Positions 19,294-29,500 of a stretch of 64,000 nucleotides of DNA are shown here, in pieces. Position 1 is the stretch's first letter. The number at the start of each line of letters is the position of its first letter. Origin of the DNA: Phycisphaerae bacterium (lineage in GTDB: Bacteria > Planctomycetota > Phycisphaerae > UBA1845 > UTPLA1); assembly GCA_035275405.1 (NCBI GenBank), contig DATEMU010000015.1, positions 558,001 to 622,000 on the forward strand. Reading direction: 5' to 3'. Position numbers and translations under genes: made by a program. The notes beneath the pieces were generated by a model, which was not told the DNA's origin, did not search any database, and worked only from the letters and a program-made list of their open reading frames with translations.

Positions 19294-19869
19294 TTACATC
19301 GACTTGCCCCGCAGCATTTGCAACAGCCGCGTTCGGGCGAAAGCCCATTCCCGGTTCACGCTGCGGGGGGAAATCCCCAACACATCGGCGGTCTCGTCGA
19401 TGCTGAGATCGGCGAAGAACCGGAGCCGAACGAGCTTGGCGGCGCCGGGGTCTTCCTTTTCTAAGCGCAGGAGAGCATCGTCTAACGCCAAAATCTCATC
19501 GCTTTTTTCTTCGGGCAGAAGATCTGCAACTGTTGCAACACTGGCCCATTCAAGCTGTACCTTACGCCCCTTGCCGCGTTTGAGCGCATTTCGGCTCCGG
19601 GCGTATTCAACAAGTATCCGCCGCATCCCCTCGGCGGCAGCGGCCAGAAAGTGCCCGCGGCCCTGAAAGGTGTGGATCGGAGATCCGACCAGGCGCAAGA
19701 ATGCTTCGTGAACGAGGGCGGTCGGTTGGAGGGTGTGGTCGGGCCGCTCCGTTGCGAGTTTTGACGCCGCCAGGCGGCGCAGCTCCTCATAGACCAGTGG
19801 AAGCAGTTCGCTCGCCGCGGCCGCATCCCCACGATCCATCGCCTGAAGAATCTGAGTGACGTCAGACAT
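19294..19869 (-). CDS. ECF sigma factor paired with Ser/Thr kinase
   Basis: The start at 19869 (MSDVTQILQAMDRGD) is chosen over an upstream in-frame Met because a strong AGGTGG Shine-Dalgarno precedes it. The 191-residue protein has the planctomycete ECF layout: region 2 (LLPLVYEELRRLAASKLATE ... TALVHEAFLRLVG ... GHFLAAAAEGMRRILVEYAR) and region 4 helix-turn-helix (LRFFADLSIDETADVLGISP then RSVNREWAFARTRLL). It lies 28 bp upstream of the TPR kinase and forms its regulatory pair. Targets are unknown; neighbouring secreted-protein genes are candidates. Confidence 0.92.
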   Translation of the reverse strand: MSDVTQILQAMDRGDAAAASELLPLVYEELRRLAASKLATERPDHTLQPTALVHEAFLRLVGSPIHTFQGRGHFLAAAAEGMRRILVEYARSRNALKRGKGRKVQLEWASVATVADLLPEEKSDEILALDDALLRLEKEDPGAAKLVRLRFFADLSIDETADVLGISPRSVNREWAFARTRLLQMLRGKSM

Positions 19870-20059
19870 TCCCACCACCTCTCCGAACCCCTTGTTTTCA
19901 CTCGAGTTGCGTCTGCCATTGTACCACTGTGTCCCGCCCCGCCAATCGCTTGCCATGAAAATCTGGCGTACGCTGAACTTGAAACTCGCTAATGAACATG
20001 GATGAGCGAGTGGCGCCCCGAGCGGAAGCCCTCGAATCGTGATTCAAGGAGACCGAAAA

Positions 20060-22708
20060 ATGAATTGGACAAGCAAGACTTGCTTGACAGGATTTGTGGA
20101 ACACTTCGATGCTCTTCCTCGCACTGTTGCATTGGCTGTCGTGGCCTTTGTGGCCGCGTCGTGGCTTGCAGCCCCACCGGCTTCCGGTGAACAAAAAACG
20201 CAAATCGCGCCGGTTTCTGCGACCGCCAACGACGGACCCGACGGACTATCAACTTCGGACTGGTCGAGCATCCTCGCGGCGTACGAAGCCAATCGCCATA
20301 CCGCGTTCGCGGTTGAAAATGGATATCAGGCTCGCAATCCAGGTCAGCATTGGCAAACGCTCTTTGACGGCCGTGGCTTCACCACCACGCCTGATGCGGG
20401 CGCATGGACTTGGGGGTTGGAGCTGGCGAGCTTTGGACGCGAGGGCGTGGAACGCGCCGTGAAAGTGCCAACGTGCGCCGAAGCCGCAGGAAATCGCGTC
20501 AACTATCAATGGGGCGAGGCGCTGACCGAATGGTATGTAAACGATCGACACGGGCTCGAACACGGTTACACCGTGCATGATCGGCCTGAGGGCAGCTCGG
20601 GCTACTTGCATTTGGAGTTGGCGGTCCGCGGCATGTTGTTGCCGCAGGTGAGCAGTCAAGGACGCGATGTGATGTTCAATGATTCCCGCGGCGTGGCCGT
20701 GGTGAGTTACAGCAATCTCAGTGTCTTCGATGCGGAAGGCGCGCCGGTTCCAGCTCGGTTCGAGACGATTGCTGACGGGCTTCGACTGATCGTCGATGAT
20801 AGATATGCTCGCTACCCGCTGACAATCGATCCCTTTGCCCAGCAGGTAGCCTACCTCAAGGCTTCGAACACCGAAGCGTTTGACACCTTTGGCTGGTCGG
20901 TGGCCATCTCCGGAGACACGGTGGTGATCGGAGCGAATAGCGAGGACAGCAACGCGATCGGAGTGGACGGCAATCAGGCCAACAACAACGCGGGCAGCGC
21001 CGGTGCGGCGTATGTCTTTGTCCGCAGCGGCGCCATCTGGAGTCAGCAGGCCTACCTCAAAGCGTCGAACACGGGCGCGAACGATCAGTTTGGCTACTCT
21101 GTGGCCATCTCGGGCGACACTGTGGTAGTCGGGGCATCCATGGAAGATAGCAACGCCACCGGCGTGAACGGCGCGAACAACAACAATTCCGCCGACTCTG
21201 GCGCGGCATACGTTTTCGTCCGCGGCGGAACCACGTGGAGCCAGCAGGCATACATGAAGGCTTCGAACACCGGGCCGGGAGACCAGTTTGGATACTCGGT
21301 GGCAATCTCGGGCGACACAGTGGTTGTCGGGGCCTACCGGGAGGACAGCGACGCTACGGGCATAAATGGTAATCAATTCAGCAGCCTCGCCGTTGATTCC
21401 GGCGCGGCATACGTTTTCGTCCGCAGCGGAACGACGTGGAGCCAGCAGGCTTATGTCAAGGCCTCGAACACCGGCGCGAACGACCTGTTCGGCCAATCGG
21501 TAACCGTGAGCGGCGACATGGTCGTGGTCGGAGCGTATGCCGAAGACAGCAGTGCAACCGGCGTGGATGGCAACCAAGCCGACAACAGTGCAGCTTCGTC
21601 AGGAGCGGCCTATGTCTTCGTACGCAGCGGCTCAACCTGGAGCCAGCAAGCCTACCTCAAGGCGTCGAACACCGATGGCAGCGACTTCTTTGGTTTTTCA
21701 GTGGCCGCGAGTGGCGACACAGTCGTGATCGGTGCATATCAGGAGGATAGCAACGCCACCGGTGTGAACGGTAACGATGCCGACAACAACGCCGGCGGCG
21801 CTGGCGCGGCGTACGTCTTCTTCCGCACTGGGGGCGTGTGGGGCCAGCAGGCTTACCTCAAGGCGTCGAACACCGAGTCCGCCGACCTGTTTGGCTACTC
21901 GGTCGCCGTATCGGGCGACGTAGCGGTGGTTGGGGCCTTTGCAGAGGGGAGCAACGCAATGGGCGTGAATGGTGACCAGACAGACAATAGTATTCCAAAT
22001 GCAGGCGCTGCTTACGTGTTCACCCGCAGCAGCACCTCCTGGCGCCAACAGGCCTACGTCAAAGCGTCGAACACAGAGGGAGACAATTTCGGCTTCTCAG
22101 TGGCCGCGAGTGGCGACACGGTGGTGATCGGAGCAATTGGTGAAGCCAGCAACGCCACAGGCATAAACGGCAATCAGTTTGACAATAGCGCGTCAAGTTC
22201 CGGCGCGGCGTACCTCTTCGTGTTCATCGATAGCGACGGTGATGGACTGCTCGACGTGTATGACAACTGTCCGTTTGATTTCAACCCGGAACAGGAGGAC
22301 GGCGACGGCGACGGCGTCGGCGATGTGTGTGACAATTGCCCGTTCGTTGCCGATCCCACGCAGGCGGATACGGACGGCGACGGCATCGGGGATGCCTGCG
22401 ACACCTGCACCGACACCGACGGTGATGGATTCGGCAACTCCGGCTTCCCCGCCAATACCTGCCCGGTCGACAACTGCCCGACCATCGCGAACCCGACTCA
22501 GCTCGACGGCGACAACGACGGCATAGGAGATGCCTGTGACGGCGATACGGACGGCGATGGGGTGCCCAACGTGAGCGATGCCTGCCCCAACAACGCCCCG
22601 GGGCTCCCGGCGGACTGCACCGGCCGACCGCTGCGAGACTGCAACGGCGATTGCAGCGTGGACGGTGCCGACCTGCAGTGCATCGTTGATGAAATGCTGA
22701 GTCAGTAG
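20060..22708 (+). CDS. Secreted FG-GAP (integrin-like) repeat protein with TSP3 tail, 882 aa
   Basis: The start at 20060 has an AAGGAG Shine-Dalgarno 8 bp upstream. A signal/membrane segment (VALAVVAFVAASWLAAPPAS) follows about 23 residues of N-terminal region. Residues about 60-260 form an unassigned N-terminal domain. Seven near-identical units of about 66 residues (AYLKASNT ... FGxSVA ... SGDTVVIGA ... GAAYVFVRSG) follow, matching FG-GAP beta-propeller blades, so together they probably close one seven-bladed propeller. Calcium-binding TSP3 repeats and a dockerin-like tail (DCNGDCSVDGADLQCIVDEM) end the protein. It is an exported surface protein of unknown ligand. The blades are also similar at the DNA level, indicating recent homogenisation. 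Confidence 0.88.
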   Translation: MNWTSKTCLTGFVEHFDALPRTVALAVVAFVAASWLAAPPASGEQKTQIAPVSATANDGPDGLSTSDWSSILAAYEANRHTAFAVENGYQARNPGQHWQTLFDGRGFTTTPDAGAWTWGLELASFGREGVERAVKVPTCAEAAGNRVNYQWGEALTEWYVNDRHGLEHGYTVHDRPEGSSGYLHLELAVRGMLLPQVSSQGRDVMFNDSRGVAVVSYSNLSVFDAEGAPVPARFETIADGLRLIVDDRYARYPLTIDPFAQQVAYLKASNTEAFDTFGWSVAISGDTVVIGANSEDSNAIGVDGNQANNNAGSAGAAYVFVRSGAIWSQQAYLKASNTGANDQFGYSVAISGDTVVVGASMEDSNATGVNGANNNNSADSGAAYVFVRGGTTWSQQAYMKASNTGPGDQFGYSVAISGDTVVVGAYREDSDATGINGNQFSSLAVDSGAAYVFVRSGTTWSQQAYVKASNTGANDLFGQSVTVSGDMVVVGAYAEDSSATGVDGNQADNSAASSGAAYVFVRSGSTWSQQAYLKASNTDGSDFFGFSVAASGDTVVIGAYQEDSNATGVNGNDADNNAGGAGAAYVFFRTGGVWGQQAYLKASNTESADLFGYSVAVSGDVAVVGAFAEGSNAMGVNGDQTDNSIPNAGAAYVFTRSSTSWRQQAYVKASNTEGDNFGFSVAASGDTVVIGAIGEASNATGINGNQFDNSASSSGAAYLFVFIDSDGDGLLDVYDNCPFDFNPEQEDGDGDGVGDVCDNCPFVADPTQADTDGDGIGDACDTCTDTDGDGFGNSGFPANTCPVDNCPTIANPTQLDGDNDGIGDACDGDTDGDGVPNVSDACPNNAPGLPADCTGRPLRDCNGDCSVDGADLQCIVDEMLSQ

Positions 22709-22710
22709 CT

Positions 22711-23283
22711 GTGCGATCTTATGCAGGTGGGCCGGTCACGCCCCTGGGAGTCCGGCTGGCCCACTGCCTGGTCTTCATCCATCTTGGTACACGGAAAGTT
22801 TTCCTATCGCCGGCCACGTATAACCCGCATGGACCGTGGGTCGAGCAGCAGGCCCGAAACGTGATGATGTGGCTGGATGATCACCAGATCGAGGCGAGGT
22901 TCCTACTTCGTGACCGGGATACGAAGTTCTCTGCTGCGTTTGATCAGCTGTTCAAGAACGCCGGGATTCGCCGCCTGCGGACGCCGCTATTGGCGCCGGA
23001 CGCCAACGCTTTTGCCGAAGCTTGGATCGGAGCGGTCAAGCGGGAGTGCCTGAATCACTTTCTGTGCTTCAGCCTTGGTCATCTCGACCACATCAGCCAG
23101 CACTACGCCCGTTATCACAATGTCCATCGCCCGCACCAAGGCCTGGGCAATCTCACGGTCGTGCAGGCAGCAACCGGACCACCTGAAGTGGGCGCCTTGG
23201 CTAGGGCGTTACCCCTCGACGAGCCGGTTCGCTGTCAGCGATTCCTGGGCGGGCTGCTGAGACACTATTACCGTGCGGCCTGA
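22711..23283 (+). pseudogene. Remnant of an IS integrase/transposase (rve, DDE catalytic core)
   Basis: The frame encodes the C-terminal part of an integrase-core transposase: VFIHLGTRKVFL, FLLRDRDTKFSAAFDQLF with the second catalytic Asp, PDANAFAEAWIGAVKRECLN with the catalytic Glu, and the hallmark HNVHRPHQGL. The N-terminal helix-turn-helix region and the segment with the first catalytic Asp are missing, and the GTG at 22711 lies only 2 bp after the FG-GAP stop codon. It is best read as a truncated, inactive insertion-sequence remnant; I found no terminal inverted repeats. Confidence 0.75.
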
Positions 23284-23558
23284 AGATTCTATTGGTCGAA
23301 ACCGCTATGAGAGATCGCTCGACGTGAATAAATTACGATGTCGGTCCGCGCCGACGGGAATCTCGCCATTCCGCATCAGCGCCATCACTCGCATCGCCCT
23401 AAATTGAATCTTCGAAAAGGATCCTCAACGATCAAGGAAGAGGGCCATCAACATTCTGGGCCCTCGCTGGTGGACCCGCGCGCTTTTACGCACCTGGGAG
23501 AGAGCGCCCGCAGCAGAAACGTGCGCATAGCGGATCCCACAGAACGGCGTCCAGCAGT
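23284..23558. other. Intergenic region between integrase remnant and RHS gene
   Basis: The only open frame here (23338-23577, plus) overlaps the RHS stop, has no Shine-Dalgarno and low-complexity composition, so I do not call it. No immunity-like gene is visible next to the RHS C-terminus. Confidence 0.45.
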
Positions 23559-26500
23559 TTACATGCATTCTCCATAGACCCTCACTCTGCACGTACATTC
23601 ACAGAATAGAAGTCCACCAATTTCCCGTTCGACACAACTACCCCGCTTCACGCGATCGTTGTCACGCAATGTGAAGCAAACACACCCCGGCGCACATTTT
23701 TCATCGGCCCGCTTTATCGCATTAGCCCTAGCGTTCGCACAAGTCGTATCCATTCCTTTGCCTGCCCAATTCGCGTGCCAGCAACGGCCCTCCAGCCTTG
23801 TCGTACTATACCCGTTGGCGGAACATTCTCCTTCGCACTCCCACCTGTCTCGGCGAGGCATAGTAGCCACGCTCGCCCTCGCTGTGACGGGGCCAACTGA
23901 AGAATCAAACTCACCTGGAAGCCACCTGACAGATAGGCCAGCACTGGGAGGGCTACTCGGGTTGTTCCCGTCGAACGAGTACGGATTGCCGAGGCTTGAG
24001 CCATTCACCCATGTTCCAGCCTGAGCGCGCTGGATGTACCTGCCCGAGCCGGTAGCCAAGTAGCGGCCGCCGCACCAGTAGAGGCCTGTTTCGCGGTCGA
24101 AGAAGTGGCCGTGGAACAGGAATGGGTTGTCGATGTCGGGCTGCGGCACGAGCAGGGCGAAGGCCAGGTCGGCGGGCTGCTGGTTCCAGGGGCCGAACTG
24201 ATCTGAGCTCCAGAACGACTGGTTGTTTCCGTTGCCGCCGCTTTCCCATTTCCAGGGCGTGATGCCCGGCTGGGCTAGGGTGTTCTCGATGGAGAGCCAG
24301 TAGGTAACACCGGCCTGAGCCGGGAAGGGCTGGCTCAGGGCATATTCATAGATGCGTTCATCCTCTCCGCCGACCACCTGCCCGGTGCCCGCGGCGGCGA
24401 CGTTGTTCCCGGCGGTTTCCTGAAAGATGGGATTGCCGGGAGCGCCAGAATTGTCGTCGAAGATCGTGATGTGGAAGTCGTTGGTATGGGCTTGAATGCC
24501 GGGATCGTACGCTCCCCACCAGCGCAGGCCGGTGATGGTCTCTGGCTGGGCCAGCGTGAAGTCGTCGGCGATGGCCTGCGGACCGGGCTCTTGGTTGCTC
24601 AGGTCCGAACGGTAGGCCTGCTGCTGGTCCGGCGGTTGGGTGTTCGCCGTGGAGAGCTGGGCGATCGGCTTGCCGTAATCTTCGTACTCCCAGCCCGATA
24701 AGACGTTACCGGTCTGGTCGGTCAACTTGGCAACGCTGTTCTGATTGTCGGCGTGGAAGAAGCTCTTCTGTCCACCTTGCTCCATCTGAAGTTCTTCTTC
24801 GAGGAACCCGCGCCACCAAAGACCATTCGTATCGGTGGTCCCAATTTGCGCTGGCGTATCAATTACCTCCGCCAGTGGCAGAGTGGAGAACAGCGCTAAT
24901 AAGTCAGGCAAGTCCGCATAGGGATCCGCCGGTTGGCTGTTCCCATCGTTGCTCGACACAACGGTCGTTACGGCGACGCGCGTCGCATCCCTCGCCTCGA
25001 TCAGCCTGCGGGCACTGTAGGCGTACGATGTCACCGCGGCGGCGGCGCTGGGAGGCACAATCACAGAAAAGCACTGATTTCCAGAGATGGAGTTGAAGTT
25101 GACGCTGCGCGGTTCGCCCAGGTTGTCGCCGCCACCGATGCCGCCCAGCATCTGATTGGAGACGAAGTCGTGTCCCACGGCGTTGACGAAGACGCATAGC
25201 TTGATTTCGCCCGTCGGAGCGCCGATTGCTGCCAGCGGAATGGCCCATTCCACGCCGGTGCTCACGCCCGCCCCGGAATCGGCACCGGTCCCGCCGGTGA
25301 CCCCTGAGGTGTTGCCGTTGTGGATGGTGACTCGGATGCCAAAGGGATTGGAGCCGCTGGCATCCAATGTCCCGTCGGACACCGCCGTGCCGGCGCCGAG
25401 ATAGTATCCCGGCCCGCCGCCGGCGGTGAGCAATTCGGCGTAGTTGGCGAACAGGGCGTAGATACCACCACCGCCATCGCCGCCGGTCATGCCTAGCCAG
25501 AAGTCGGCCGCGAAGCCGGCGTCAAAGGTCAGCCCGTTGCCGCCGCCGTCGTCGCCCATGCGGTTGAGGCCGCCGAAATCCACGCCGGAGTTGTCCCCGC
25601 GGAGCCGGTTCTGCCCGCCGGACCCCGAGTCGATGAAAACTTCCAGTTTGTTGAAGTTGGACTCGAGGTTGCAGCTCAGCATCAGATACAGCACGCCGCC
25701 CTGGACCACGGCTGACACGCCGTCGAGCTCCGAGCCGTTGGCAAAATCGACCTGGCCGGTGTTGCTGTCGCCGAACTGGGTCTGGGTGTTCTGAATTGCG
25801 ACGGGATTGCCATACGCGCTATCCAGCGTCCCATCGATGACCGGAGGCCCGCCGGGCCCGCGCAACGGAGGGGCGTCGAACGCGACCGCCTTCTCAATTC
25901 GGCGGCCCAGACAGTCATAGCGATACTCCGCGCTGACGCTCGCGGCAAGGAAATTCACGAGCTGGTTGCGATAGTCATAGGCGAAGGTCTCGGCGCCGCT
26001 GTTGATGTTGCTCAGGCTGCCGTTCTGGTCATACAGGCGCGACGCGTTGAACGGCGTGGTGGTGTACTGGTTCATCTCGAAGTCGCCCGCTTCGCAGAGG
26101 GTTGGGTCCATGGTGTACGGCCCGGGATTGGGCCCGCCGGAGACGCTGACGCGGTTGCCCACACCGTCCAGGACATAGTCCACCGGCCCCGGCGGCGTCG
26201 GGGTTACGTGATCCCACTGAATCAGGCGATTTGATGCGTCATAGGCGTAGTTGTGGATATCCGTCGGGATGGGCGCGGAGTTGACCTCCATCGAGAGCTT
26301 GTTGTCGTTGGGGTCCCAGGTATACGTCCGCTGGTCAATGACCACAGGGCTACCAGTGGGGTTCCGCGTGTGAGTCGTGGAGAGGATTCGGCGGTCGCCG
26401 TCGTAGGCGTAGGTCGCGCGAACTCTTTCGGCTGGCGACCCGTTGGGATAGTCGCGCCGCTCGACGCGATAGGGCCCGATGTAGGCATAGGTGGCGATGA

Positions 26501-29500
26501 TCGCACCGGGCCCGAGCGGGTCGTTACGGATCAAGAGCGGCCGATCCAGTAGGTCGTAGGTTCGCACAATGACCCGCCCGCCGGGATAGGTCTGGCGGGT
26601 GAGGTTGCCCTCCCCATCGTATACACCGGCCAAGGTCAGGGCCGGACCGTCGGGGTTTAACCGCTGCTGCGTTTCACTCAGGATGTTGCCGAGCGAGTCG
26701 TAGGCGCGGATCACCAGCGAGTCATCGTCTTCCGCACGGCTCATGCGTCCCAGCCCGTCATACGCGTAGATCTCCAAGGTTGTCTGACCGGACACACCGG
26801 TGCCCGGCGAGATGCTGCGAGTGGTCAGGCGGTTGTTCAAATCGTAGTTATTACTGACGACACTTCCATTCGCGTCCGTCGTGGATACGGCGTTGTCGTG
26901 CACGTCAAAGTACGTGAAGTCTGACGTGCAGTCGGCGTGATCGGCGCCCGTGCGCCGGTTCAGCGCGTCGTAAATGTACATCGTCGGATTGCCGTTGTCG
27001 TCGGTTTGGCCGGTCAGGCGCGAGGAGTCGTCCCACGTCTGCGTGCTGACGATGTCGACAGGGTCGGTAAAGAGGAGGTTGCCGTTCATGTCGCGCGCTG
27101 TCTGGCCGGGGCGGTTCAAGCCGTCGTACTCGTAGCGGGTGTGGTTCCCGCGGGCATCGATTGTGCGGACGCGATTGTTCCGCGAGTTATAGACGTATTG
27201 GTGTGTGTTTCCGACGTTGTCAGTCGTGCTGGTGAGCCGATCCAGCAGGTCGTATGCGTAGGTGGTGGTGAACGTCTCGTTCGGGTTGCCCAGATCGGAC
27301 TTGTCGGTCTCGACCATGGAAATCACGTTTGAATCAGCGTCGTACGAGTGGGTCGAAGTATTCAGCTTCGCGTCGGTCGTCGTCAGGAGCCGGTTGGCCG
27401 TGTCGTAGGTGTAGTTCGTGACATGCCCCGGCAAATCGGTGGTCACGCTCGTGGTCTGCGAATTATTCGCGTAAGACGACAGCGTCGTCGACAAACCGTC
27501 CCCGATCGCCGGTTGCGGCGGCAAGGTGTCGAAGTGGGCGATGTCTTGTCGCGTACGGCGGTCCATGGCATCGTATTGATACGACGTTTCGGAAAGCCGA
27601 ACGGATCCCGAATTGCCCGGTACATCGAGCAGTTCCCCGTCGGTTCGTTGTGATGTCATGTTGTCGTTGGCGTCGTAGTGGTAGGTCGTCACATTGCCCA
27701 TCGGATCGGTGGAGCTGACTCCGCGGTTGTAGCCGTCATAGGCGTACATCGTGACGCGTTCGTTTCCGATATCCTCGAGTCCCCGGCGCCGCGCCGCGAC
27801 GTTGCCGTTGCCGTCGTAGTCGGTCTGGTCTGTCGATTGGGCCGGGTCTGTGTTGGACCGAATGACCTTGAAGTGCAGGTCACGCTCGTCATACTCGGTA
27901 TCCACGGTGTTGGTCGGCTGCAAGCCGCTGAAGGACATCGGCCTGCGCTCCCGAATTTGGTTGCGATTGGCGTCGTATTCGTATTCGGTGGTAACCGCCT
28001 CGCCCGGTGGAAAGCTCGGGCAAGATAGGTCGAAGTTGCTCAGGGCCGCCGTGCCCCGCTCCTGGCAGGTCCGGACAATATGATTGAGGATTTCGTACTC
28101 CGTGATCGTGGAGAAGTGCGTGTTGGGCTGGAGGACACCGTTTTCATCGCGGTTTTCGACGTCCGTCCGGACCACGTTGTCGTTAGCGTTGTACCAGGTG
28201 AGCGTCTCGTAGCGGATCACCGGCAGGACCTCACGAGAGAGCGTCCGAACCACCTGGTCCAACGCGTTGTAGGTATAAAGCGAATCGGCGCTGTTTGGGT
28301 GGACTATGCGTATGACGTTGCCCACGGCGTCGTATTCGTACTGGTTCGTCAGATTGAATCCGCCGCTGTCGATCACTTCGGTTTGCAAATAGCCCATTTG
28401 CGGGCCGGCGGCGTAGTACGAGTAGGTGTCGACGCGCCGATGGGCGCTCCCGTTGGCCGGCAGCGTATGGCTGATGACCTGACCGAAGGGCACGTTGTAG
28501 GTCCAATCCTCGACGCCGCCGCCGGGGCGGTGGTCGGTGTGCAGGCGATTGCCGGCCGCGTCGTAGGTGTGCATCGTGACGTTGCCGCGACCGTCGGTGT
28601 GGGTCTTGACGAAGTTGGTCCCGCAGCCGCATCCGCCGAAGCCGGTCTCGTACGTGTAGCTCTCGGTGATACTCGCCTGGTCTCCGCCCAAGGGGCCCGG
28701 GTTGCGCGTGACCGACCGGAGGTTGCCTCGTTCGCGCCGTGCAGCAAGGGGATTGAGATCGAGTTCGTAGGTCTTCGCGGTCGTGTTGAGGTTGGGATAG
28801 GCGATTAGCGTCGTTTGCGAATCGGCGTTGTAGGTCCAGCGAGTTTCGAAGTAGTCGGGGTCCGTCGGCCGGAGCTTGCTGGTCGGTCGGTTGGTGGATT
28901 CCGTCGTCGGCTGGTCGGGATCGGCCCGCCCCGTGTACTCGCGGGCCATGACCAGGCGATTGAGGGCGTCGTAGGAATACTCCCGGACGTTTCCGACGCG
29001 GTCATTCACGACGGTCTTGAGCGCCGCGAAGTTGTTGCCGCCGCACGCGCTCTGGGCGACGTACGTCATGTCAATGACATCCCCCGGCTGGCCCCAGGTC
29101 TGGCGGACCAGGCGATCGAAGTTCAGGTCGGCCGGATCCAGGGTGGAAGCGTACACATTCTGTAAATAAGTCTGACCCTTGGGGTCGGTGATGGTGAGCA
29201 GATTGTGGTTCAGGCGGCTGTCGGCGAAGCCGGAAGAATAGGTGTACGACGTCGATTTGCCGGCCGGGTAGTCGTTACCGTGGGGCGTCCCGGTGACGAC
29301 CGGGCTGCGGACGGTCCGCAGGTCGCCGTTGGCATCGTAGGTATAGATCACCTGTCGGCCGGTGAAGTCGGTGACCGTGCTGATGCGGCTGTTGGCGTCG
29401 TAGGCGACGGTGACGACACGACCAAGGGTATCGGCGATGGAGATCAAGCGTCCGAGCCCATCGTAAATGAAGGCCATCGTGTTGTTATTGCGATCTACGA

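Noticed and set aside
20249-21577. 442-residue minus-strand open frame
   Set aside because: It is antisense to the FG-GAP repeats and mirrors their periodicity; there is no Shine-Dalgarno or recognisable domain.
23338-23577. Small plus-strand gene as RHS immunity gene
   Set aside because: No Shine-Dalgarno, overlap with the RHS stop on the other strand, and low-complexity basic product.
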